From: Eremophila alpestris peregrina
Taxonomy: Eukaryota > Chordata > Aves > Passeriformes > Alaudidae
NCBI GenBank assembly: GCA_009792885.1
Contig: WMCF01000030.1
Location: forward strand, 4,256,891-4,320,890
DNA length: 64,000 nucleotides
Reading direction: 5' to 3'
The position numbers and the translations under genes are program-made. Shown here in pieces: positions 49,501 to 61,158 of the stretch; position 1 is the stretch's first letter, and every line of letters starts with the position of its first letter. The notes under the pieces were generated by a model. It was not told where the DNA came from. It was given only the letters and a program-made list of their open reading frames with translations, and searched no databases.

Positions 49501-52500
49501 GATTTTCAGCCTCTCTTCTAAACCATGTTATTTCCGTTTCTGCAATGAAAGCTATTTACTTTTCTTTTTGTACCTAATTAGTACTGCATTTTTGTAAACT
49601 GTCAGATCTCAAGCACTTCCCTGGATGCTCGTGAAGTATGCTTTTATTTACAAAATGCAGTCAGCAACTGAAGTGGTACAATAAAAATCATGTTGTATGC
49701 TTTACAAGAGGGAAAGAATCAATTTTTGTCAGCTTCCTGTCTAGTCAACAAAGAAACATAAAAGAAAGAGAGGACTGACAAGTTTGTTTCCTTTTGCGTC
49801 TGGCAAATGTTGCACACTAAAATAATATTTCCTGTGGCTATTTTGTTCTCATGTTCCAACATTTCAGTTTTTATTAAAACTGGATTTTCAAATGTCAATT
49901 TGGAAAAATATGGGTTGGAGAAAATTTTGTCTGTTTTTCATTTGGGCCAGACAAATAAATTAGAGAACATGTCAATAGCACTGGTTTTAACTTGCAACTC
50001 TGTTTTAAAAATGGCAAAAGCATCCAGTTGACCCACCACATAATTAAAAGTTAGTTCCATGGCAGAAAAATTAATTTAAAAAAGAAAGAAAGCTATTTGA
50101 GAATCATTCTAGTTTATCATTATTATTCATTATTATTCAGTTACTTTTTAAATACAAATTGCTCTATAACAGATATGTTTATTTGCTGTGCTATCTGCAT
50201 TTTGAATGTCACAATCCAGTTGCAAGTGAAAATGGTTTTTGGACTAAGGAGCTAACTTGCATAGGAAGACGTGGCACTATCCTTTCTAGCAGAATAAATA
50301 TTCTGCTATGTTTCTGTAAGGATGGAATTCAGAGCAAGTTACAGGTTCAGGCTACAGGACTTAAGGGTGGTATAAGCCACACTGATGATTTACACTGCCT
50401 TTCTCTGAACTCCTTTATGCCATAAGGTTCTTAACTAAGAACTGGATCCAACATGAGGTGTAACTACTGCAAATGTGCATTTAACGAGACAAGGTGTGAG
50501 TTTAAACCATCTGATTTGCACCTAAATCCCCTTTCCATGTAATTTGGATGTTCATTGGATGGATAAGGAAGACAGCAACATCCTGAAAGAGGTCCAATCC
50601 CTGTAAGCCCAATGCACAAAATGCTGTGAGCTCTTGTGGGTCATTCAAGTCATTGTTAGCTTTTGTTCCAATGCTTGCTCATCAGGTAGCAAAAGGCGTG
50701 GGCTCCTCTCCATACCTCCAAATTCTTAGAGAAGTTTTTCAGTCCATAGTGTGAGGCTGTGGCAAAGCTCATCTTCATCATTTTTATTGAAGTCAGGTAG
50801 AAGGGAGTCAAACTGTCATAAGCTATGGGTGTCCAAGTGTGTTTGTTAAAGACACAGGCTGTTGTTTACTGAGGGAAGTATTTTCCTGCTGCTGGCATTG
50901 TCTGTGAAGGATCTAGAGCCAGCACCTTGCTCCAGGTGTGAGGTGATGCCTCAGGGGCATTGTAAGCCTTGCACAGCAGACCTGTGAACTGAAATTGTGA
51001 TTTGCAGGTTACTTCTCAATTATCTGTCCAGTTGCTGAATGCCACATATGTTTTGAGGATTGGGGTTTGTTCTGGGGTCTTTTTTCCTCCTGTTTTCTTC
51101 TCTCTAGACTCTTCCTTAAAAGACAACACCTCTTGGAAAAGCCTGAGTCTTACTGCTTTTAGCTGGTGCTTCTCAGAGAGGAATAAAGCATCCTTTGGGA
51201 TCATTTCTTGGTCATAGCAAAGGAAAGAATAAAACCACTTTTTCACCTCTCCATCGAGCAAGGGCTTTTGTAAAACCATGAGCTTTGCATTTAAGAGGAA
51301 TATCTCTTGAAAGTTGGGACTATTCAAGAGTCAGACAGACCCATATGCATCTGGAGTCTTTAGATATGCAGTAATGTCCTTTGAAATGTAGCTTGAACTG
51401 AGTGAATTATTTCTGGGGTGTACAGAGTCTTTAGGAGAAAAGATGTTGGTGTGTCCTGAAGAGAAAAGCAGCTCGTAATCAATGGCATCCTCGACTGGAG
51501 CAAAAGACAAAATTCAGTGGCCACAGATAAGTGACTAGTGATTTGTTGCTAAAATCATCAGTGGAACTGAACTAAAGTTGTAAGATAGAGCTTAAGAGAA
51601 GGTGGCCAGATAGATTGATGACTGGCAATTTGTTAAAATATTTGAGAGAAAATGCATAGTGTAGACTTCTGGTACTGCCTCCAGTCCAAAAATTATGGTA
51701 GTACTATAATGCAAATGGTCCAAAAACATATTTGATTTTAGGAAATACTCGTCCAATTTTAGACCTTACCTGTGGCACTTCAGTTTCTAGAGCTGACTGT
51801 CTGCAACAAGTGGCTGAAATCTTTCACTAGAACAATTAAAAATACAGTTTTGGGTTTTTTTGTTTTTTTGGTTTTTTTTCTCCTAGCAGTGATATTGCTA
51901 TGGATGAACCTGTTTGGAAGAACTTTGAGATCTGTGGGGAAGAAAAGTGGGTTTATCAAATAAATTTTTGTGTATTTTGGCTGGCCGCTAAGTAGACTAA
52001 ACATGCTACATGCTTTTTAAATCCTGTGTTTGACAAGGATGTTCAACTGCTGTGGTTACTACTGCTGTTTCCAGAATACCATAAGGCTCTTAAAATGTAC
52101 CAATTAGTTGCTCATTAACAATCTTGTGATTCATTGTTGAGTCTGTTGGCCAGAGTGAGGCCATTGCTTCCCTACCTGTCTCCCCAGTATTACTGAGGAG
52201 ATGAGTGAGCTAGTGTTGTGAAGTGCAAACAATGTATTTATTATGATTGTTTATTATTATTATTTCATTGTCAGACATTTTGAAAAAGTTGAGGCTCTTT
52301 TTAGAAGAAAAGATAACTTCGCATGTTTTACTCAAGAAATTACTTGGACAGTTCTGATAAATTTATGCAATAAATGTTGCATATGTTCTAGTAAAATTTG
52401 CTAATCTTTAAGTGCGCTGTCTGTCAGAGATCTCCTGGAAGGGTTTTAGTGGCAAGTTATATATACCTGCAATATGCCATGGAGGTCAGTGGAGTCTTCC

Positions 52501-55500
52501 ATTAAGGTTTTCCTTGCAGAAGCTGCCACATTTGACAGGTATGGGCAAATCTTCCTGGTAAGGTCAGACAAGGCTGTGCATTGGGATGTTTGTATTGGGC
52601 AGGTACAGCCACAGCTCCAGGGAGGGATTGCAGCTCAGTCTGCCCTGAGGAGTTGCTGCCCGTGCCTGTGCAGAGCCTGGCTGCAGCTCAGCCATATCCA
52701 CATAAAGCCACATTGTTTCCTAAATAATGCAAGTTCAGGCTTGGGGGAACAGAAGGGTAAGGAACTGCTGATGGGGAGCTGAGGACTAAGAAGGAGCAAG
52801 TGGACCCTGGTCATGCAGTGTATGTGACATGAAGGCAGGAGGCCTCCTGGGCAAGACCTTGCCCATGGTGATGGTGTTACCTGGAAGTGCACACAGCCTC
52901 CTCCACTGGTGGTGGATCACACTGCAGGAGGGTGGTAGGAGGAAATTAGGAGCTGCATAAGTGAAAACACAGTGCTCAGGGGACAGCCCTGCTCAGGTGG
53001 TGTGAGTTGAGGACACAGCAGTCTGTGCCTGTGCTGGACTGTGTGTCACTTGGGTTTCTTCTCTGGTCTCAAACATAGAAGTCCAGTTTATCTTCTGTGC
53101 TTCTCTCACATTCTTTGGTGTGCATCCCAACTAAGAGGATTTTGCTTCTCTGTTTATTTAGTCTAGGCGAGAATGGTGGAGGCCAAAGACCTCTGCTTCC
53201 CAGCACTGTGTTTTTAAAAAGCTGTTACTTCTAAATGCATTGTTTATGTTGGTGTTCATGTTTATCAGCTAACGGAAGGGAAAGCACTGCTCATGGATGT
53301 GCTGGACACATTTGCAAAATGGCCTCACTGGCTTCCTGTGGGTCTCTCCTGAGGCATCTTCCTTTGCTTTTGGGTTTATGAAAATGCCTTGCTTGATGGG
53401 GGCTACAGCTCAGGAGGGCTGCATTCCCCTGCAGACTTGCTCTTTCAGTGTAATGGGGGCTTGCTTGACATGGGGTCAGACAAGTTTAAAGACAAGACTT
53501 AGTGATTGGGTGGACAGCATGGCAGAGGTGGCCTCTCCATCAGGGTCAAACCCACAGGGATGGTGCTGTGCCCTTTGTGGCCCATAGTGGCACAGCTCTG
53601 GGGATGGTTGCCACCATGGCATCCATCTCTTACCTCATTCCCAATGCTGCTTAGAGAGGGCTGCTCCCTGTGAGAAAAGGGAAGGAGGCAGTCCACCTTG
53701 GCAGATCCCTCTCATCCTGGTTCTGCCTCCAGCCTGGGTTGGAAAAGCACTGGGAGGTGGAGGGGGGCTGGGAGGGGCTGCATTGCCTTCTGAGCTGGTG
53801 GCCACCACTGCCTCTCTCTCAGCCTCTGCCTAGTTTTGGTGGCATTGTGTTTTGCCTCCCTGGTGGAATTGTTTTGAGGCAGGCTTTCAACCACACCAAG
53901 CACCCATACTCAGACTTATTATGGGTAGCCCCTGTGCTTGTGTAAATGGGGTTGTGCAAAGGCACAGGGGCCAGAGAAACTCTGGGACATTTCCAGAAAG
54001 CAGTGGAGCCCTGCTGTGTGAATTTATTGAGAAGGCAGCAAGAAAACTGCCACCTGTCCCTTCACAACTAGCCAGCACACCATTGTAATGACACTGTTTC
54101 CATCTTGCCAGGTTATGGCTAGATGAAGCCTTGTACCTCTGGCAGGTGCTGCAAGTGGATTCATCCCATAAGGCAGCAAGAAAAAAAATCAAACTTGTGT
54201 GATTTGTTTTGGAGTCCACAACCTCTTTGCCTTATGAACAACAAAGAAGTTTGATGTTTGGTTAGCCCTCCACTTGTGTATGCAGGGATTGCTCATGCCA
54301 GTTTCACCAAGCATGTGAGTTACAACACAGGGTGTTGGATCTGTTCAGTGCAGGGCTTTGCAGTTTGCTCTGTGAGCTCCAGGGTAGTTGTACATGTGGA
54401 GGGTGGTAAACTCTGCAACAGCCGTGAGGGGGTTCTGCAACAGGTTTCCTGTCCTCTCTGTGGGTTTTTCAAGTTAGCAAGATGAGGAATGGGGGTTTCT
54501 TACCTGTATCAATTGGCTTCAGTTTGCCCATTCACAAAGTAGAAGAGCTGAGTGATGATTGTTAGCAGTGATTACCATAATCAAATTTAGGAAGGGTCAT
54601 GCCCTTTGACATGTATTCCTGAAAATGCTTGTCACTGGGTGTAGGAGGCCCTGGAACATGCTCTAATCCTCAGCTGTCAGTGAAGTAACACCAGTGACAG
54701 CTACACCAGAAGATCCTACTGACACCTGGAATTATTTTCACTTCTTTGAAAATAAAACTAAAAGTGGAGTTATTGTATAGGAAGAGTTGGAGACTGAGCA
54801 GTATCTCATGGAAATAGACCTGTTAGTAGATAATGCTTATGGGAGGCTTTTTTAGTTTGTATTCACAAACCATTTATTTGCTTTGAGCTGTGCAGCATGG
54901 AGTTCTATAATGTGATATTCTGAAAATTTCCCTAAGTAAGCAGATACCATGATTGTTTCCAGAGCTTCCTGCAAAAGAATGTAGTTAGAGGAAACAGTTG
55001 TTTTAAATGTCCTTTTTGTCCAAATATGGAACAACAGGAATAACTATATTTCCTGTGAACTAACGGGAAGCCCCTTGGATTTGCATTACTTTGTGAAAAC
55101 GATGTTCACATCACCAACAGGAAGGTCATATTCACAAAGCAGCTTTTAGGGTAGTCCCATGACCCTACCTCCAGGATAGACCCCTGGGGAATTTGGAAAA
55201 GAATGTGAAAAATGAGGTCCCAGCAACAAAACATTTCAGCAGCAGCAATCTGATATTCTTTTGATTAAGAAGACATGACTCTTTTTTTAACATATTTTAA
55301 CTGAAGTACTTCCAACTGATGCTAATTTACAAAATAAATATTTTCATGAATAATTAATTTAAAATCTACTAAATTCTAAAAATTTGCTAATATGCTCATG
55401 AGTGACTAAAGTACACTGGAGATAGATAAGAATCTGTGGTCTGTCTGCAATTTTTGTATGAACATCCTGCATGATTCTGGTAATACTAAAAACAACAACA

Positions 55501-55666
55501 ACAAAACAGCCCTCCAACCAGCCAAACAGAAAAACCATGCCAAAAATATATGAACAGCCCCCTCCTGTCCCAATAGCCATAATGATTTTTTTCCCCAATT
55601 GTATATTATAGAGTTTTTCTTAAAATTAGATTATCTTCTGAAAACTGTACAAGGCTTTTCTCAGAC

Positions 55667-55796
55667 TCACAGAATATTCTGAGTTGGAAGGTGTCCACAA
55701 GGATTATTGAGTCCAGCTCTGTAAATGGCCCCATACAGGGATTGAACCCACAATCCTGTTGTTACTAGCACCATGCTCCAATCAACTGAGCTAAAT
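55667..55796 (-). mobile_element. tRNA-Ile-derived SINE with CR1-like tail (TguSINE1-like)
   Basis: Read on the minus strand, 55794-55726 is a decayed tRNA: TTAGCTCAGTTGATTGGAGC carries the D-arm and pol III A box, and GGTTCAATCCC (55748-55738) the B box and T-arm. It matches tRNA-Ile (AAT), with the anticodon position changed to AGT and the first acceptor-stem bases lost. The remaining 55 to 60 bases, to 55667, resemble the 3' end of CR1, ending CCAACTCAGAATATTCTGTGA. This tRNA plus CR1-tail design is that of TguSINE1, reported in zebra finch and other passerines, and relies on CR1 enzymes for movement. It is not a working tRNA gene because the acceptor stem is incomplete. Confidence 0.85.
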
Positions 55797-58700
55797 TTTT
55801 AAATAAAACCAGAGCTGAATTGTTGTAATTAGTTCTAATTTCATCATGCACAACAATGCTTCAGACAGTGACTTGCCATTCCTTTCAGATATTATGAATA
55901 TATTAATTTGGAATTTGGGACTCCAAACCTAAAGTTCCCCTGAGACTAACAGGACTGCTTAACTCATGCACTGACATGCAAGTAATCATGAAGTGCCACA
56001 GTTTTCCACTGTGTAGGTTTGTTCTAGGTTTTCATCTGGTCTAAAGCCATATCCCCAAAATATATGTTAGGATAATGGCTCTGCATTTACAGAGAGAAAT
56101 GAGTGGGGACCACTTCTGCTTCCTTCTGTTACACTCATGTACATCAGCCTACAACCAAAGAAGGTCTTAAGGAGAATGAATATTTTAATTCTGAAGTTTA
56201 TTGAGCATTTGGAGACTATTTGGTTGTATTTCCCTTGCTTAAACACAGGCATCTAGTGCCTTTTGAAATATTTACATTACCCAAGCAGGTATGACCAGGA
56301 ACCTAGGGGAGAGCTGTTCCCACCTGGCCTGGCAATTGAAAGTAGGTGATATCCCACAGGACATCTTGAATGGCACTGATCTGCTGTCCTCTGTGAAGAC
56401 TGGATCTGCAGAAAAGTGAAATGACACAACCAAGAACTTTAAATAGCTACTGCATGACAGAAGCTTCCAGTCACTGCTGATGAGAGCTGAACTTAATTTA
56501 GTGACCTAGAGGGTTAAAGCTTCAAAACCAATAAGTCTTCCCTTGGTTTGGGGAATTCCCTGAACAGTCATAACTGGAGTCTACCCATGATTTACTGGGA
56601 AAAAATAAAAAAAGGACATGAAGATAAGCTGCCAATTGTGGTTTTTGGAGGGTTTTTTGTTTTGTTTTTTAATAATGAGAAAAATAACTCTGGAGAGGAG
56701 GAAGGACTGGAGCTTGCTGACATTAAAAAAAATAATAAAATTTGTCCTTTTGTTTGCTATTTTTTCTGTCTGTAGACATCTGAAATTGATGGGTTTACAA
56801 AAGAAATGAGAACTGTGCTCAACTTCTTTGCTTTAAGTCCTCAGAATGAAGGAACAGCAGATGTTCCTTTTCCTGAACCGTTTTAAGAGTTGAAGTTCAA
56901 ATCATCAGTCTAGAAAAACTGGCTTTGTATCAACTCCTTTAAGGGTGTATAACTAAGTTTTGCTAATTACTAAGACAGTGTGGATTTTTTTTTTGTTATC
57001 TTATTTGTTCTAGCTACGAGTAAATCAGGAGTTTTCTAAAAAATCTACATGATTTTTTTCAAAGTTGTTAATGGACTGTAAAATCAGTTAACAAAATACT
57101 AATTTTAACTGAAGTATAGCAGTGGTCTCCTGTAGTGGTGCTTTTCACACAAAAGAGCAGTTCTGCTAATTCAGGAGTTATATCTAAAGGGTGAAGACAA
57201 GAATAGTAATACAGCCAGGGAGCTATTTTGACATTCTGGAAAGAGAAGAAAATATGAGAGGAATGCAAGATAAGTGTCCTGCAGTTGGCATCGACTCCCT
57301 ATTTCTGTATTTGGTGGGATGTGAAAGGTGAAGATATTATTGATCCAGCTCTCCTGTCAGCTGCAGGGGTTGTATGCACGTGTGCTTAGGAAAAAGTGTG
57401 GTGTCTGCTGCATTGGGATAAATCTCCCTTGGGCTCCCAAGAGACTGGGATTGATTTTGTGGAGAGAGGAGACTATTGGCCTAGCCTTTCTTGTGTTTCT
57501 GCTTGAAATTGCTATTGGAATTCAGCTCAGATTTGGGTTTAAGCTAAAGCAATATAGAGTGGGAAATCGACACTGTTTAATCAGAAAATATCAATTCAAG
57601 CATCCCATCTAAACTTCTGTGAGTGAATCATGAGATGAAGTAATTATTATTATTTTTACCTTTTTGAAGCACTTTGAGTTAGGTAATATGTGAATAGTCA
57701 GAGAATTTTGATATCTTTGCAAGCCTCACCATTCACCTGTTCACAGAATGTTCTGTGTTTTGAAAGGCATTGTATTTTGTACAGGAGAAGTGACTAAGTT
57801 CCCTGGAATGAGATTTTTAACATGAACAGGGTTAAGTAAACAGGGACAAGTTAATTAAACTTTTACCCTACATTTGTGCTTTACAGGCTACAATGTGAAC
57901 TCGATTGATACCTTAGCAATTAGCCTAAGCTGGTGGCTGCTCAGCAGCTGAAATTCAGTAAGCAGAGCCTGAGGTGGTGTTGTGGGAAAGAGAATTACAT
58001 TTTGTCTTGAGAAACGCACTTCTGTAAGAGAGTGTAGCTTCCAAGAACTGACTCTGCCTTTGTATTTTTTTGGAGATGTCTGTAGCCTCCAGAAATGGTG
58101 CATTTCCAAATATGGCAGTCGTCTCCCTCCTAGGCTGCTCATCTGGCTGCTCGCATCGCTCTGTGCAAGTTCCAAGCAGTAGTCCTCAGATGCCAGGAAA
58201 GTAGCTGGACGTGGAAAAACAGGGCAAAACGCAACAAGTCTGTAGCTGTGATCTGACAGATGTCTCACAGGCTGCCTTGCAGAGCAGAGTTTGTTCCGTC
58301 TGCAGCAGGGGATTTTAGCAGCTTTCTCAGCTCTGTCACTGACAGGGCTTAAGGCTCATAAGGCTCAGTATGTGGGTCATGCAAGCCAGAGGTCCTGATG
58401 GAGATGCCCATTCATTAGCAGGACTTTTTTTTGAACTATATGTTAATGTGATAGAAAATGTGTAGGTGTCCTTTAGGCAAGCCCTCAGGCTGCATGTAGC
58501 ACCTCTGTGTGTGTTGTGTTCAAGGGACAAAGTCTTTTTGTAGTTTAATACTGATTTGCTAGGATGATTCACTCAGCTTATCAGTTGCAGACAGTCTGGG
58601 AGAATGAAACGGAATGGAAATGCTTGTCAAGAAATGAAAATTTGCATCACTAAAATAAGCTTCTGCTTCTGGGCAGACTTATATTTTGTGGGTGGAGTAA

Positions 58701-61107
58701 GATAAAATTAATGTCCTCTAATGTTCCATGAGAGGCTGGCCTGTGATGCAAGGAAGCTTTGGCTATTTGAAAATTGTGAGTGTACCATGCAAAGTAGGGG
58801 AGGTACCTGGTGCAGTGCACCTGGCCAAAATCTTTGGATTAGCCTGTAACTGGCTCCTAGACAAGGGATAAAGAGCCTGCCTTTTCATCTACCACTCCCC
58901 CCCACAGATTATGCTTCCTGCCCAGCACTGTTCCTTCTCTGTTTTGGCACTTGGAGGACAGCAGTGATTGTTCCAAGCTCCATGCAGTTTCTGGATAAGG
59001 CGTTGTCTCTGTAAGGGTATCTGGGAGATATGACAAAGATATTTCTCTCTATTTGTCTCATTATATCTAATCATACGTAGTGGGAAATCATTTAAGTGTT
59101 ATTATTCATGTCATGAGACTGATTTAAAACCAAAGTTTAGAAAGGAACAATAATTTGCATAGTTTCAGTTTAATTGCCTTGTGATGATTCCTGTACTTGC
59201 TATAATCATCCTTCTCTCTTCCAGCATCTCATTACTTAAGTGCCCCTTTGACCTCCCTTAAGTGACCTTTGATCCACAAACTTTTTCCAGTCTGGCCCTC
59301 CCATCTTCCCAGAGAAACAGGAGGAAAAAACCTCATACTTCTTCCTAGTATAGGCAGAATGTTATCACATTGCTCAGACTCTAAATGCATTTTAATAGTT
59401 GAGGATAATGCTGTTCAGCACTGGCTGTCATCACAGAGGTTGCAGTCAGTGATAGCAGGAGATGATATTTCTGTAAAAGAAAGGCAGTGTTTTGTACAGC
59501 AGGTGCCTGTTCTGGCATAGCAGGCTGCAGCCCCTGCCCCAAACAGGACCTGGTGCAGTTGAACTCCCTGGTGCTCAGTACCTTCTTACCTTCCTCGCCT
59601 TTGGTTATTCTAATTTGAGGCATTAAGAAACAGGAAAAATTGAATATAATGGACTCATTTTTGTGGGGACAAAAAGAGGCTTGAAAGCACAAGCCCATTC
59701 TTCTGGCTATGCTAAATTTGAGAACAAAACCATACTTAAATAACAACATACTTTTTTTCTAAAACAGTGCATGTTAAATAATAGGCTGAAGGAAATATGC
59801 AGGATTAACTTGAAAACAGATGTTTATAATGATTCAGTGACTTACGTTAAGTACATTCCCAGACGCAATTAGAACAGACTTCTTCTCAGTTTAGGGGATG
59901 TGTTGATAAAACTGATAACATTCTACATGATCCTGGAAAAGGAAGTATGAGCTGCAAGCATGCGTCCTCCAGCTGAGATCTCATCAGGTCTGAAAAACTT
60001 AAGAGAGGTCGCACCAGGTCACTTCTTGTAATGGGAGACCCAATGTTTTTCCAGGCATGACCATGTCCTGCAAGGAGTAAAGCCAATTATTCAGTGGGTG
60101 GCACTTTTCCCCTCTGATCCTTACTGGGCTTGCACTGCAGCATGTCTTGGTGTTCCTTTCAGATCCAGTTCTCTTTCTGCATTGTATGATAAAAACTCCC
60201 TTCTAATCATGTTAATTCTCACCTTTGTGTGAATTTATGATACAACACAGTAAAATGCTATAATAATGTAAGATAAAAAATTGTAACTATTTTTGCTTTA
60301 TGTCAGTATGGAGAAAATTCTACTTCAAGAAACAAATTCAGTGGATGTACATATAAAAAAACTGTGTCAACAAAAGCAATACATTTTTCAGGAGACAGCA
60401 CTGTAGTTTTATTGGACAGCTTTTTTTTTTTTTTTTAAGTATTAAAACCCCATTTCTATTTGATGCATTCCTTTAAAATAAAATGTACTTACCAAGTAAA
60501 AATATTACTGTATTATTTAACTTTCTGGGGTAATATTTATTGGTCTCACTGGGGGCTTTCCAAATTCAAAATGGATTAGGTACATTTTCTTTTCATTTCC
60601 CAGAAGTACTGATATCCCAGTAGACTGTGGAGCCTGCAGGTGTAGGGGGACAGGTGCCCAGCATCTGTGCTGAAAGCTGTCTCAGGGGAGGTGCTGTCCC
60701 TGACTGCATCTGGATCATGGCCTGAAGGGGCTGCTGAAGGATCTCCTGTGCGTTGGTGGAATATTCACTGATACAGATGTTTTGCTTCTTTTCCTCATAG
60801 TTTGTTTCTGAGGGGCATGACAACAGTAAAAGCAATTGACTGCTGAGTTGTTTAGAAGGTTTTTCATGACTATGAGGAGGAAAAGTAGGGATGCACTTAA
60901 GAGCATCTTGGGTAATACGGAGTGACTGTAAGATTTTACCTCACATTAAGTTAATCTGATTTCTCTCATGCATGGGCTTAAGCAAACATTCCCCACACTG
61001 ACCAGCCTTGCAGTCAGTGGGGTGCTGCTGACATTCCTGGCTCATTACAATATGTCCTGCCTGTCACCCAGTTCAGACATTTAATTCTCAATTCCTTTTC
61101 TTTTCAG

Positions 61108-61158
61108 GGATGTTCCGGTTGTGGAAAATGTGATTGCAGTGGAGTAAAAGGGCAGAAG
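61108..61158 (+). CDS. COL4A1: COL4A1 exon 2: start of the 7S domain
   Basis: An acceptor with a pyrimidine tract (CCTTTTCTTTTCAG) precedes 51 bases in phase 0 and a GTAAGC donor at 61159. The exon encodes GCSGCGKCDCSGVKGQK. The block CGKCDC-x-GVKGQK equals human alpha1(IV) as I recall it, except for Ser in place of His. The alpha5 chain has SKCDCSGIKGEK and alpha3 has QCFCDGAKGEK, so alpha1 fits best. These cysteines belong to the N-terminal 7S region, where four collagen IV molecules cross-link. The exon is three codons shorter than the 60-base human exon, and the first two cysteines are two residues apart instead of four. Exon 3 (GERG-type triplets) is not in the window. Confidence 0.87.

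Larger units (their letters stand above)
12967..61107 (+). other. COL4A1: COL4A1 intron 1 (48,141 bases)
   Basis: The intron is bounded by a GTGAGT donor and by an acceptor with the run CTTTTCTTTTCAG. A very long first intron is usual for COL4A1 and its paralogues. Apart from the repeats and motif clusters listed separately, the stretches 13700-15200, 15430-45750, 46520-55660 and 55800-61100 show no exon or RNA gene that I can support. They are AT-rich intron with scattered GC-richer patches (about 29.3-29.6, 52.6-54.1 and 61.2-61.6 kb, the last being in intron 2). The open frames there are short, lack known domains and occur on both strands. Regulatory elements are expected, because a first-intron enhancer is described for mouse collagen IV, but I cannot place it. 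Confidence 0.85.

Noticed and set aside
53297..54219. Several open frames of 60 to 110 codons in a GC-richer patch as an unknown gene
   Set aside because: Frames on both strands, no domain, no consistent splice structure.
55726..55794. Functional minus-strand tRNA-Ile gene
   Set aside because: The acceptor stem is incomplete, the anticodon position is altered and a CR1-like tail follows, so it is a SINE head.
12904..61158. Assignment to COL4A5 (with COL4A6 on the minus strand)
   Set aside because: The length of exon 2 after its first three codons and the CDCSG segment resemble COL4A5, but CGKCDC and GVKGQK match COL4A1 better, and the minus-strand leader fits COL4A2 in length. It remains the main alternative.
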